Assembly (NCBI GenBank): GCA_009746045.1
Contig: RPFO01000079.1
Span: 4,052,271 to 4,114,270 of the forward strand
Direction: 5' to 3'
DNA: 62,000 nt
DNA from: Mesostigma viride
Taxonomy: Eukaryota; Streptophyta; Mesostigmatophyceae; Mesostigmatales; Mesostigmataceae
Below, in pieces: positions 40,324 through 51,750 of this stretch (positions are counted from its first letter, which is position 1; every line of letters starts with the position of its first letter). Made by a program: the position numbers and the translations under genes. The notes under the pieces are model-generated. The model was not told where the DNA came from and did not search any database. It saw only the letters and a program-made list of their open reading frames with translations.

Positions 40324-41689
40324 TGATATATACCTCAACCCCCTTTGGATGCTTAAGTGGCCCTAACCCCTATGAAGGCTTCATAACATCCCCCCACCCT
40401 GTAACCACTATTCTCCACCTGTATATTCTCCACGGTGACTGCTACCGCCTCTTAACATATAACGAACTGGCTGCCTGGGTCCCCAATATGCCTACTTATG
40501 CTGCCTGGGCCGCGCTAGTACAAGCCATACCCCCCGCTGGCACACACTCATGACTTCTCCCCGTGCCCCCTATAAAGCTGGTGAATGGTGCTGCTTTTGT
40601 CCATACAGCACGACCGCAACATGCTCGGGGAAGGTGATCGCAGAACTCCCCCTTGGAACCCTGCACGTTCAACTACTGGCGCCGCTGAGCGGCCACAATG
40701 GCTGTCTGGCTCAACTTACAACTGCAGTGGTGTTCCTCCCCACCCAGCTATGCCACCGGATTCGGGTTGTACCTTGGTCCCTTGAACAATCATGTGTATA
40801 CCAACCCAACCCCAACCTTCCAGACGCTGCTATTATTTGGCTACATGTGGGATCAACCCGCCTGGACATGTTGTCATTGGATCCAGTGGAATTTGGCTGG
40901 GTGCTAAATCAGGGTGACAGCAGAATTGTAAAAGGCCTTTACGAGTACACGGCAGAGTGGGGCTACACAATGCTCTTGCATAAAAACCATCAATTCCACC
41001 CCGGACGGACACGCTGGGGCGCTACTGAGTGGCCTGGCCACACCTGGGTCCGCAACATCACCCTCGCCGCTGACCACCCGCTGATTGATCGCCGCGCGAC
41101 CGACGTACAACACCTCTTGATGCACCGGTCCATCGGGGTCGGGGAGATCCTCCACCGGCGATTTCAACACCCTGCTACATGTTTATGTACCAACCCCACT
41201 GAAACTGTGGAACACCGATTTTTATGGTGTAACCTCCAGGGAGTTTGGACCTGGTTGATTGGTTTATGGGCAGCCTGGACGTCTGAGCCTATCATACCGG
41301 TGTCTACCCGCTCAATTATCTTTGGCATCACTGGCACCCCTGGCCTTGAGCTCACCTTTTCACAACAAGCGTGGATATGGCTCCGCACATGCATGTTATA
41401 TACAATTTGGACGGTGCGAAACGATGTGGTGTTCAATAGGCGCACAATTTTCGACAAAGCTGGGGTTCTCTCACGCTTCATTTACCTATGGAACTCCGGC
41501 ATGCGACGCTACTGGATGGTTGCAAATGAACAAAACAAAATCTGGGACCCTGGCGCGGACCAGGATAAGCCCAGCCCACTTGAGATCTTTCATGACCTCA
41601 TGGGCAAAAACATGATCTTTACCCACACGCCCAATGACAACCCATTAGAAGTCCAGTGGCTTCCGTGGTCTAGTAAGGCTCCGTTTTAG
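40323..41689 (+). pseudogene. LINE-A copy 2, C-terminal part of ORF2 with zinc-binding domain
   Basis: Two overlapping frames: 40323-40553 (NPYEGFITSPHPV) then 40550-41689 (379 codons). The latter contains the zf-RVT-like motif CLCTNPTETVEHRFLWC near residue 205 and ends VQWLPWSSKAPF at the LINE stop. It is homologous to 5382-6460. Confidence 0.85.
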
Positions 41690-41787
41690 CCACTGACATC
41701 TTGATACCCTAGGCTTAGCAGGGATTAACTATTGGCTATATTTGGAATAAACGTACACCTATTTACGTGGAAACATGACAGGGTTCA

Positions 41788-42122
41788 AAAATGTTCTCTT
41801 ATCTTATTTAGAAAACTTTTATTTCAGGAAGGCCGAAGAGTGATGAAGATCCTTGATCATGATTGTGACTGTTGAGTGTTGACATGAGTGTGATTATTTC
41901 ACAACAGAAAATAATGTCAGGGAAATATTATAACCCACGAGGCCACGACCATACACGGCAACTTTCATGTGCCCGTGAAGCACTAATTGCGAGATATCGC
42001 GTTTTCGATTGTCCTTACGAGTTTGGCATTTGCAAAGTCCGCATATTGTTATTGTAACGCTGCGTTATTTGCTCTTCACGGTTTATGGTAGTTGTAGCTT
42101 TTCTGTGTAGGACTGCAAGAAA
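41788..42122. other. Promoter region and 5' UTR of the CCDC12-like gene
   Basis: 335 bp between the LINE-A TSD and the ATG at 42123; no ORF. The LINE insertion therefore sits close to the promoter. No definite TATA or initiator was assigned. Confidence 0.35.
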
Positions 42123-44120
42123 ATGGAGACACCTGAGCAAAGAAAAGAGCGCCTGAGGGCTTTGAGGGATGCCGCACAGCTAGTAGGCAAAGCCCCAACC
42201 GATACCGACTCCGCTGCCGTGAAGTTTAGGAATTATCAGCCTCGCGATGCAGCTTTGCAAGAAAACAAATTGAAGGCCCCGAAGGCGGAGCCGTTTGTTG
42301 CGCCGAAAGTTGAGGAACCGAACCTGCCGGAGAATGAGGTGAGGAATCCTTATTCAAAGCTTTGAATGTGGCATTGTCCGCCACAGCTAAGGCGACCCAC
42401 CAACTTCGTATCCGCGTGCCATTGAGGCACTGGCTGCTCTCGATGCATCTATACAACTTTGCTTGGTGTCAACGTATTCGTTTCTGTGCGTAGTCTTCGG
42501 CCACCACCGATCCTTGGGCTTGTTGATATGAATACGCCGTACTATCTCGATTACTGGGGACCTGCCAGCTCCCAGCACTCGCCTACCGCCGTGAGCCGCA
42601 CATGTGTCTGGGATACTAGCATCTGGCACAAGTTTCTGGCATACTGGTGTCTGGCACATGGGTCTGGCATACTGGCGTCCGTCCAGTCCTCTGTTTCCCT
42701 GCCTATGCACATGTGGCCATGCCTCGTAGATGCGCCTTCCCTTTCTTTTGTCTGTTTTTGTTGTTTCCTACCCTTCCCTGTGGCGGCTTTGTTGCCTTGG
42801 CCTGGCCTCTGCTCCCTACATCCTTATGGTTGCCTCCCTCATTTGTTCCCTGTGGCGGGCTGTTGGCCCCTTGTCCCCTGCGGGTGTCCCTATTCCCTTT
42901 CTTTGACCTGCATGTCTGTGCACGCTGGCCCGCATCAGTTGTGCTGACCCGATCCATGTTTGTTTTTTGGTGTCTGTGCGCACGTGCGTGCTTGCGTGGG
43001 TGCGTGGGTGTATGTCTGTGTGTATGCTTGCATCTGTGTGTGTATGTGTATGTGTTTGTGAGTGTGAGTGTGTGCGTGTGTGAGTGAGTGTGTGCGCGCG
43101 TGCACGGTGCATGCTGTCCCCCCCCCCTTCAGGACCCCCTGGCGACGTTTGCCCCCAAGAAGGCCAACTGGGACCTGCGGCGTGACGTCGCCAAGCGTAT
43201 CGAGAAGCTGGAAAAGAGGACGCAGAAGGCGATGGTGGAGTTGATGCGTGAGTGGCGGTGGTGGGGTAGTCATGTCGTGTACGAGTGGTAGCGGTGGACA
43301 TGGGTTGGAGAAGAGGACGCAGAAGGCGATGGTGGTGGCGATGGTGGTTGATGTGCGAGGGGTGAAGCGTGCCTGCAAAGGCATTGGTGGGTTGGTGGGG
43401 GCAAGCGGATGGGTGGATGCAGGGACGCTAGGCTGGTCAAGTCAAGTCTGTGTCCCTTTCTTCCCCTTTAAAAAAAGCGTCAGCAGCCATCAGATTTGTG
43501 TCCAAGTTTGAGATCACCATTGCAAACAGGGCAGTCACATGGTCATGACCATGCGTGGTAGATAGGTCACTGTCGCATGCAGCCACGTCGGAATTCTTCG
43601 GTGCAAGTCATGCCAGGCCTCCACTGGTTGTCTTGCTCATCCTGGTAGGGCGGGTAGCGGGGCGTGAGGCACCTGTCCTACACATGGGCAGATGGCAGAT
43701 GGTGTGGGTGCTGTGGCCCTGAGCAGACATGCGGCTACTCTTTGGTTACATCCCTATGGGGTGTTTGTGTCCACTGGTCTCATGACATCTCTCACTGTAC
43801 CCTCTGCTGCCATCTCTCACTGCACCTTTCTGCTGCCATCTGACTGTACCTTCTGCTGCCATCTCACTGTACTTTCTGCTGGTGCCCCTTTTCCTGCGTG
43901 TTCGGTTTTGTGTGTGTGCATGGGCCGTTCTGTTGACTTCACCGTGGGCGGATGGGAATATCTCCCGAACACCCCTCCGCTTATTTTTGAACGACCATGG
44001 CCTGGTTATCTACCTCTCCCATTCGGACTTGGTGGTTCCCGAGCAGAGGAGGAGGAGGACAAGCGCCAAATGGAAGCCGCGGCCACAGAGCCGGGTGATG
44101 CGGGGGAGGACGAGAGTTGA
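42123..44120 (+). CDS. CCDC12: CCDC12 / cwf18-type pre-mRNA splicing factor, three exons
   Basis: Exons 42123-42338, 43133-43247 and 44047-44120; 134 residues. Splice junctions: GAG|GTGAGG, CTTCAG|GAC, ATGC|GTGAGT, GAGCAG|AGG. Phases 0 and 1 fit. Exon 1 has ERLRALRDAAQ and KFRNYQPRDAALQ. Exon 2 has APKKANWDLRRDV and EKLEKRTQKAM, the core of the cwf18 domain. Exon 3 gives an acidic tail. CCDC12 proteins belong to the spliceosome around activation (cwf18 in fission yeast) and are basic, coiled and nuclear, usually about 140-170 residues, so this is a normal length. It is the only clearly conserved host gene in the window. Exon 1 starts at the first ATG after an in-frame upstream region without coding character. 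Confidence 0.9.
42339..43132 (+). other. CCDC12 intron 1
   Basis: 794 nt, GT-AG. It holds repeats of TCTGGCATACTGG (42600-42690) and a TG-rich tract (42990-43100) leading to a C-rich polypyrimidine run before CAG. Confidence 0.75.
43301..43337 (+). repeat. Partial duplication of CCDC12 exon 2 inside intron 2
   Basis: GGAGAAGAGGACGCAGAAGG and the following GCGATGGTGG repeat exon 2 sequence at 43210-43240 nearly exactly, 93 bp downstream and inside intron 2. It lacks splice signals of its own. Confidence 0.7.
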
Positions 44121-45364
44121 GGGGTACGATGAGAGTTGAGGGGGTACGAGGAGATTTCGGGGGCTGAGAAGACTTGAGTAGGACTCGAGGCCAGTTCCAG
44201 TGAAGGCAAGGGCTTGCATGCATTCGCTGTACGTGCGAATACAAGAGTACATGCTAGAGTAATCTTACTCTCGTGCGAATACAAGAGTACCTGACCGTGC
44301 AGGTATTACTTGGGGACAACGGCAAACTCTAGACAGGCATTAACTGGCACTTCTCTCACAGCCTGCCTGCCTGCCTGCCAATTTCACCAGAGTCTACCCC
44401 CTAGGCCTGTGCCGGCGAAGGTGGAGGTGGAGGCAGTAGAGGTGGTGGAGGTGGATATCGCTACGGCATCGGGGGATCAGTATGGTTCAAAAGCGGCATG
44501 GGGCACAGCTGCGCGGTGTGGGCATGTTGCTGGGCCATGCTGCTCTGCGCAGCAGACATGGGCGGCTTTAAAGCCTTGCTCAAGATGTAGCGCTACAACG
44601 GTTTGAAGCTCCAGCTCAGTTGTAATCTTCCCTTCTCGATCCAGGCTGACTAGTGGCATTTGGTACATGTACGCCCAGCGCCTGCATCCCTTGCACTGCC
44701 GTCATGAGGGTGTCCTCACAATATTCAGACCCACTCAGAGCCTGGTTCAGTTCTGGTACTTAGGAGACTTGAAAAATCCGTCATGAAGCGCGGAGTATCC
44801 TGCCATGTCCGTCATCATTCCACGGATCGCTTCTCCTGCCATGTTCGGCCACTTTTCGGACCTTTTGTGTTTGCAAGCTCTAGAGCATGGAGAGGGATAA
44901 GGCGTGTGGATGGTGCCGGGGCCAGCGATGGATCTCCGGGACAAGATTTGCACAAGGATTTCCATTTCTAGTTGTTGCAGTCCCTCGATCGTAGATGAGA
45001 CTGTGGGCATGCTGCGGAAGCGGATTACTGGCATGCGCCGACAGCTGGCTGCATGTGCTGCCCGTTGGCATCTGCGCTTTCGTGGTCAGGCTTCGGCAAC
45101 ATGCGCACATGCATCCCTTGAGGAAAGCGTTGTAGACAAGGATTTGCTAGATGTGCCCACTTGGCCTGTCTTGCGTTGTGGGCTGCGTGGTGCCAAGGTG
45201 GCCGTTTCATAGGAAGGTGGCTGCAGCAAGCCAAGAAAGCCAAGAGAAGTGTGCAGGATTGTGCGCAGAGTTGTGTGGAGAGGAACCCCCCTGGAGTCAA
45301 TAGTTAACGATCGATTATAGTGAGGAGCGTGCACGTGAATATCACGTTCTCCATCAGTATACTC
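44121..45364. other. 3' flank of CCDC12 gene; no gene called
   Basis: Includes a 19-bp direct repeat (CGTGCGAATACAAGAGTAC at about 44233 and 44273). On the minus strand, 45034-44747 has an open, natural-looking stretch (EKWPNMAGEAIRGMMTDMAG), and another frame further down (44720-44630) gives SGSEYCEDTLMTAVQGMQAL. They could be exons of an unidentified minus-strand gene, but I could not join them with good splice sites. Confidence 0.3.
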
Positions 45365-46735
45365 TGCACATTCTCGAAAAGAGCAACTGATAGAGATTAT
45401 GGGGGGCCAAGCCCTCTCCGTGATCTGGAAAAAGATGCAAGACAAAGCCAAGTGGGCCCAGGTAGTAGAAGACAATGACCCCCCGGTTGTGGGGAAGAAG
45501 CGTGTTTGCACTCGTGGGAAGAATGCTGGGAGAGACCGCTAGGATCTGGCTCCACCTAGATAGAATAGACCGGTAGGATTGTTCGTCCATCTATCCATCG
45601 GGGTTAATGCTCCGTGACTCCCAAACAGGAGCATGAGTTCGATAAATCAGCACGTGACTGCATCACGTGGGTGCCAATTAATTACAGAGTAAAGGAGCCT
45701 TCAACCCCTATACACAATGAGAAGGAGGGGGGCGCCCGAGCTTCTCGCACTGCCACAATTAAGTTTTAAGTGAGAAAACTATTAAGTGGGCAGGCCACAG
45801 AGCGCTCTCTCCACAGCAGGGTGTCGGGGCGCAACACAACCATGAAGTACCATATAATGAGCAGGTTTTAATAATTAATTAATTAGAAACATAACTCCGT
45901 TGGGAGTACTTATCTGTAGCACATATCCCTGAGAAGGGGCATATGGCTTTTAATACATTCTAGGCTACTTCCTGCAAGGGTCTACTATCTATACAGCTAG
46001 TAGAGGACATGGGGGGCCTAGGCCTCTCCGTGATTTGGAAGAAGATGATTAATTAATTAATTAAAATCATAGCTCCGTTGGGAGCATATGTAACACATAG
46101 CCCTGAGAAAGGGGCATCTATGGGTTTGTATAATACAATCAGGGCTACAACCTGCAGGTGGAGGATGTACAACTATCACCTGCTCTGGGTGCACAAGGTG
46201 CACCTGCACCGCCATGATGGTTCATACCTCCTTAACAAGCACAGGCACCCAGGGGGGGCTTGAGGAGAGGGCCTAGAAGGCCTGCGTGACATATGGGGTG
46301 GAAGGTATGTGGCTAGGCTATAGCTGGTGTACACATGGCATCTCAGCAGAGAGTAACTCCCTGCATAGGCATAGCATGGCTAAATTCTTAATGCATCATC
46401 CATGGGAGGTCCCATTGTAGGCTGGGCGCGGCTAAAGAAGATGATGGACAAGGCCAAGTGGGCCCAGGTCATAGAGGACAATGAGCCCCCCCCTGTGGGC
46501 AAGCGCCCGCGTGTGCAAACCCACGGGAGGCACGCCAGACAGCTCCCCTAGGCCGCCACGTGATGCTGTATAGATAGATGTTGTAGTTAGTTGCTGTTAG
46601 ATAGATGTGGTAGGTAGCTGATGTAGATAGCTTAGACCGGTAGGACTGCTTGCACCCACCCATCCATCCATCGGGGTTAATGCTCCGTGACTCCCCAACG
46701 GGAGCACGAGTCTAATTAATTAATTAATTAATTAA
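45365..46735. repeat. Cluster of truncated LINE-B 3' ends
   Basis: Plus-strand 3' fragments at 45365-45670, about 45985-46045 and 46425-46735 each encode part of the LINE-B C-terminus (WKKM, then DKAKWAQV.EDN.PP). The two complete ones end GACCGGTAGGA...GGGGTTAATGCTCCGTGACTCC, a GCTCC/GGAGC hairpin; the last one has a (TAAT)n tail. Two other segments (45868-45975, 46048-46150) carry a related hairpin (CTCCGTTGGGAG) next to (TTAA)n and read as tails in the opposite orientation. Several pieces meet at the tetranucleotide runs. Confidence 0.7.
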
Positions 46736-46837
46736 TTCCTGCAAGGGTGGGAATGTAAACTACCCTTGCTTTAGGTGCGCCAGGGCACCTGCACGTACCC
46801 CCATGATCTATCAAGCTATGACCAGCTAAGGGGGAGC

Positions 46838-48390
46838 CCTGGACGGTCACCTCAGCGAGACTCAGCACGGCTTCCGTTCATGCAGGTCGCAACACAGTAC
46901 AGCAGGCGCTCTTCGCTACTCGCCGACTGGTGGAGGAACTGCAACGCCTTCAGCCTGGTGAGTCCCCTTTGCACCTTGTGCTGGTGGACTTCATCAAAGC
47001 CTTCGATTCGGTTTTCTGGCCTGCGCTTTGGGACATCCTCGAGCTGTTTCGGATCCCCTGCCCCCTTATTGCTGTCATCCGCAACCTGTATGAAGGGTCC
47101 ACCACTTCGGTGCGCACTTCTTACGTACGGGACCACGCCCCCATGCCCTTTACAGAAGGGTGTGTGGCAGGGCTGCGTGCTGTCGCCCTACCTGTTCATT
47201 TTTGTGGTCGAATTTACGTAATGATTCAGGCGCGCAAGCGATTTGCCTGCATCGTGGGTAGGGAACCAGGGGTGCAGGTTGCTAACAAATACTGGCATGG
47301 CGGAGCGGACACGGAGATTCGGCTGGCAGACATCATCTACGCAGACGACACCACCCTCTTCGAGGACACTGGGCACGTGCAGACATGGCTTGACTGCCTG
47401 GCTATCGAGGCCCGTGCAGTGGGGCTTGAGGTCAGCAAGAAGACAGAGGCCCTGGCGGTTGGGCTCACCCACTCACCGCCACCCCTCTATCTCCTCGACC
47501 GGGCTCTCGAGTCCTGTATCGGGACCGCGTCAAGCTGCTGGGCAGCCTGCTCCCCAGCTGCGAGGTTGATGTGCCGGACCATCGCATCTTCCTCGCCTGG
47601 CACGCTTTACGCCAGTACCGGGCCCTGTGGCGCAAGCCCCTGGGCAAGATCGAGAAACAGGACCTGTTTAAGGTCCTCGTCCTTCCTGTTCTCACGTATG
47701 GGGCCGAGACGTGGACCCTCACCGCCGACCTGGCCCGTAAGCTGGACCGGCGGCGCGGTCACCAACATGCTGCGCTCCATTTTCAGAGTAGGATATGCTG
47801 CTCATGTCCGCAATGAGGACCTGTACATGCATGCCATATATCACCAGCACCATTAAGCAGCGGCGCCTGCAGCTAGTAGGGCACCTAGCTCGCACCAACC
47901 AGGTAGACACCTCACGTGCATGGCCCCCCCGCGGGACTGCGACCAGCTCAGCCCATGCATGGCCGGCACCTCCTGACGTGGGCTGGGCCCCGTGATGTTA
48001 GACGCCGCAAGGCCCGCACCTTCTTGAAAGGAACAGCTAGTAGAGGACATGGGGGGCCTATACGCCTCTCCATGATTTGGAAGAAGATGATAGACAAGGC
48101 CAAGTGGGCCCAGGTCATAGAGGACAACGAGCCCCCCCCTCGGTGGGGAAGCGCCCGCGTGTGCAAACCCGCGGGAGCCGGCACGCCAGACAGCTTCCCT
48201 AGGGTTGTTTAGATATGATGTTGTAGCTCGTGATGTTGATTAGATAGATGTGGTAGGTAGCTGATGTAGATAGATTAGACCGGTAGGACTGTTTGCACCC
48301 ATGCACCCATCCATCTATCCATCGGGGTTATAATGCTCCGTGACTCCCCAACGGGAGCACGAGTCTAATTAATTAACTGATTAATTCATT
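46838..48390 (+). mobile_element. LINE-B copy 1, 5'-truncated
   Basis: The RT begins mid-domain (SETQHGFRS near 46850), then LVLVDFIKAFDSVFW, and YADD at 47338-47349. A frame break near 47155 interrupts VWQGCVLSPYLFIF. Further breaks occur near 47500 and 47770. The C-terminus (GHLARTNQVDT, then KKMIDKAKWAQV) ends about 48200. The 3' UTR has the hairpin GCTCCGTGACTCCCCAACGG and a degenerate (TAAT)n tail to about 48390. LINE-B is distinct from LINE-A and closest to 51751-56754 in this window. Confidence 0.82.
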
Positions 48391-48700
48391 AATGCCACAG
48401 CTGCATTCGGGCACGCGAGCTAAACGGACACGCTAACGATCCGGCAATCTGTGGGTGCCATAAGACCCATGTGAGCATGGCATAACAAGGAGCGTGGGCG
48501 AGTAAACTGATCATAGCCAGGACGTAGCATGGCTGCATGTACAAGTGGACTAAGCTAAGGCTACATGGCTGGTTGTGTACCATGCGTTAGCGGTGGACGT
48601 GACTAGGTATGCATGTTGGCACAGCTACTACGGGCAAACGTTCTAGGCATGGCTGGGCACCATAGCGGCAGTGACTACCAGTGGATACAAGCTAGGGCTA
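48391..48700. other. No feature seen
   Basis: About 310 bp of unremarkable sequence between the LINE-B tail and the ORF1 fragment. Confidence 0.35.
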
Positions 48701-49189
48701 TTAGCTCAGTAGTCTAGATAGCCCGCGGGGGGCGTCCACATCTTGTGGTTGATCATCAGGTCCCCGCCCCTCCAGTACACCTTGGGCTTCTGGGGGTCTC
48801 CGGCCACACTGAGGTCGCGTCGCTGCTGCTGCTGAGCGGGGGTAAGGTCGTCGTCCAGCGTCCAGGAGTACGTGAGGTCGTGCAACCGCTTGCGACGAGA
48901 GAGCTAGGAACCGCTGCTTGTCCTCAGGGGAGGAGAAGGTGAGCAGAACTGGTGGGGGAGCCGCCTTGTCCCGTGAGTGGGGAACTAGGCGGTGGCACCC
49001 GCACAGTTCTACCTCACCTACCAGGCCCATGAGGGTAAGGAGCTGGTCCTTGAGCTCGTCGGCAAGGGATCGGTTGACGTAGTTGCAATAATGTGTTTTG
49101 GATACCAACGCTCTTCGTCGAGAGGCAAGTGCTTTGGTGCTACGCAGAGAAACACGCAGGCGGCTACCTCGTCCGCCGTCACGTTGCAT
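48701..49189 (-). pseudogene. LINE ORF1 protein fragment, C-terminal half
   Basis: PPPVLLTFSSPEDKQRFLAL is followed, after a one-base frame change near 48895, by LHDLTYSWTLDDDLTPAQQQ and PKVYWRGGDLMINHKMW to a stop near 48707. This is the layout of an L1-type ORF1p: end of an RRM-like domain, then the basic C-terminal domain with the LDxDLTP block. It is separate from the LINE-A ORF1 and may belong to the LINE-B group. Confidence 0.55.
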
Positions 49190-49776
49190 TTATTTCTCAT
49201 TAACTTATCATTGTGCATTGGACTTGCTGAACATAGTCCGAGATTCCTCGGCGCGACGCTAGATGCAGTTTACAAGATTCCTGCGCAGAAAAGATGCTGA
49301 CGGCGCGGCGTCCACACTAGGATTTAGGGTACTGAGTAGAACTACACAGTACAACTCCGACTTCTTTTTCTTTGTGAGTCGGTACGGACAGGGATGTACT
49401 CAAGATGATCGGTACGGCCGCATCCCAGTCACCGACTTCACAATCCTAGTAGTGGCAAAGTCTCGTTGGGAAACAACACCAACAAGCATAGCGGTCGCAT
49501 GAACATGGTATGCATGTGCAAGACACACATCATGATGGCAAGTCATTTATTCATCGCGTACCACACTGGGGAAACCCGGAAACATAGTATGCCGGCCACC
49601 GCCAAGCATCAACGGGTGAAAACCCAGACAAGAGCCCATTACATAGTATGCAACTCTCCCGCAGAGAGAAGCATCAAGGCCATGGTCAATGCCAATTTTA
49701 AATAGGAAATTCAGAAAAGAGTGAGAACACACATCAGTCAGGGCAAGATGTAACCCTGAAATCAGACAGGGACAAT
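49190..49776. other. No gene; presumed 3' region of Copia-B
   Basis: No ORF of note. No LTR-like duplicate of this sequence was found elsewhere in the window. Confidence 0.35.
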
Positions 49777-51440
49777 TTAAAGTGTCGCCTGAACTAGACG
49801 AAGCTTGTCATACTGAGGCCTAGCCTTGGCATACAGCTTGGTCAAAGCATCTGAAATGTTATCATTGTCGCGAACATGGTACAGCGAAACAGCATCACTA
49901 TATTCTTTGGCACGAAGGAAGTCGAGCTTGCGCGTGCGCGCATAAGGATCAGCCAAAAAGTCAATCAGCGACTGCGAATCCGTGAAGATGGTGGTATCAA
50001 CCTGTGGAATGACACGGCAAAACTTCAAACACCACCGAAGAACCGCACGGAAATACATCAACTCCTCAGCAGTCTCGCAGAAGGCACGAGCCTCTGCAGT
50101 GTCACTACCCACATACACCCGCCGATGTAAGCGAGAAAACCATGCACGCAAAGGGTGAAGGGGAAGATTCAGGGACATGGACAGTGGCAGAATTACTCAA
50201 AAGCACCACAGCGGAACAGCGCCCACGGAGCTTAGAGATATAAGCACTATCCAAACTGCTATCACAATACGCGGACAAGTGAATAGGCCGCTCATAGTCC
50301 ACCCCATGTAAGACCAACCCAGGGGAGGCAGAAATGTACTTACACATGACATTGCGGGAAAGAGAGCACATCAAGTCATCTGGCAACCGAGCAAGCACCG
50401 CCAAGTCAGGGGAAACGGTAGAGACCAGCCAGTTCAGCTTACCCCGCAGAGAACCACACTCAGCAGGCTGAATATACTGACTAGTAAGGGATGAAATCTG
50501 AGTGATGAGCTCCTGAACATAGTCCCCCGCTGCACGCAGCGTCATCACATATCTGCCAGAGGCATCCTTGGTGAGCATAGTGTCGACGCCACAGAACTTG
50601 ACATACTTGTCCAAGACGCGGCGAATGACCTTAATTGCCGACCGGGAAGTGCTGAGCAACAGTGGCACAAAACCAGTCTAGCCACGGTGTGGGGCCCATG
50701 CAGTCCACATCATCGACATGAATGAACACAAAAACTGGCTGCCCCTCCCATGAGCCAACAAATAGAGAGGGGTCCAGGTCATGATAGTACATGTGCATCA
50801 CATCAAGCAAAAGACGCTCGAGGCAAAGGCGCCAAATCCGAGGACCTGTCACAGTACCGTCAACACCCTTCAAGAGACGGAGAAACTTCTTGCCCATGAT
50901 AGGCTGCCACAAGGGAGGACAGCGCACATACAAGCGGGTCGTGCCAGCCCACACATTCTCAGCGAGCTTGGGATCACCATTCAAAAAAGCTTTGCTGAAA
51001 TCCATGAGGGCTGACTCATACGGAATTGTCCCTTGTTGAGCTGGCCTATGTAGGTAGAAGGACAGGACCATGCGCCAATTATCCTTGATCAACCCAGGTG
51101 CTGAGATGGCATTGTCCGGAAGATCACTAGTACCTGAAAATTCTAGGACCACCGGGCGAACAAAAGGCACCCTAGTTGTTGTGTCAGGCACCAACTTACG
51201 CTCCAAAGTCCACTTGTGGCGCAAAAGGCGAGCACCACTGGGCACTTCATCAACCGGTTCAACAGCACGGTATGCAAGCCACCTTTCACCTGACGCAATA
51301 ATGGCCTTAGTCCACCCATCTAGCCCCTCCTCCGTTTGACACTCCACGTCAGCATCATGGTAAGAGATAGGGCTTTGGGTAGCAACATCATGACGTCCAA
51401 TGCCGAGACTAGCCAAGCTAGGACGTTTAGGAAGCAACAA
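49777..51440 (-). pseudogene. Copia-B reverse transcriptase and RNase H
   Basis: Three overlapping frames. 51440-50631: RT with RPVVLEFSGT, SALMDFSKAFLNGD and FIHVDDVDCM. 50668-50105: RT end and RNase H start (SAYCDSSLDSAYISKLRG). 50178-49777: RNase H end (YVGSDTAEARAFCE, IFTDSQSLIDFL, DNDNISDALTK). Two frame breaks, near 50650 and 50140. Confidence 0.82.
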
Positions 51441-51738
51441 CTGATCGAGTTACCAACGGCACATCACTCTCACGGGCATAGTTCACGTTCCGAATGTTGC
51501 CTATGACAGCAACAAGTTGGCAGTCGGACATGACAGCATAGTCCTCAAGAGGCAGATCAGCATGCCCCTCCCGCCGCAAGCAGGTGGAGTTTACCCAGAC
51601 ATCCTCCCGTACAAGGAAGTTCTGACCAAGGATTGGTGGACCACTATACCCTTCCACCACGCAAAACTCAACTAGCACCCCCATCACATTGACATCAATG
51701 ACACCAAGGACAGGGAACTTCGTTGAGCCAGCAAAATC
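51427..51738 (-). pseudogene. Copia-B protease-like domain, C-terminal part
   Basis: VLGVIDVNVMGVLVEFCVVE then PPILGQNFL, aligning with Copia-A residues 560-592. It lies directly upstream of RT and is interrupted by the LINE at 51739-51750. The active-site half (VDTQA) lies beyond the LINE at about 56805-56835, with one in-frame stop between. Confidence 0.7.
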
Positions 51739-51750
51739 AGTCACACACTC
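51739..51750. other. LINE-B copy 2 target-site duplication, left
   Basis: AGTCACACACTC is repeated exactly at 56755-56766, right after the (TTAC)n tail. Confidence 0.85.

Larger units (their letters stand above)
36533..41771 (+). mobile_element. LINE-A copy 2, non-LTR retrotransposon
   Basis: A 5239-bp element defined by a perfect 16-bp TSD. It has the C-terminal end of ORF1, then ORF2 with endonuclease, RT and zinc-binding C-terminus, and an 82-bp 3' UTR after the stop at 41689. No poly-A or microsatellite tail is present. Three frame breaks in ORF2 (near 39350, 40320 and 40550) make it inactive as written. The 570 bp before the ORF1 tail (36533-37107) is unlike copy 1, so the 5' part is truncated or rearranged. 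Confidence 0.88.

Noticed and set aside
44747-45034. Minus-strand 95-codon ORF with natural-looking sequence (EKWPNMAGEAIRGMM).
   Set aside because: No consistent splice partners or family could be found; left as a note rather than a gene.
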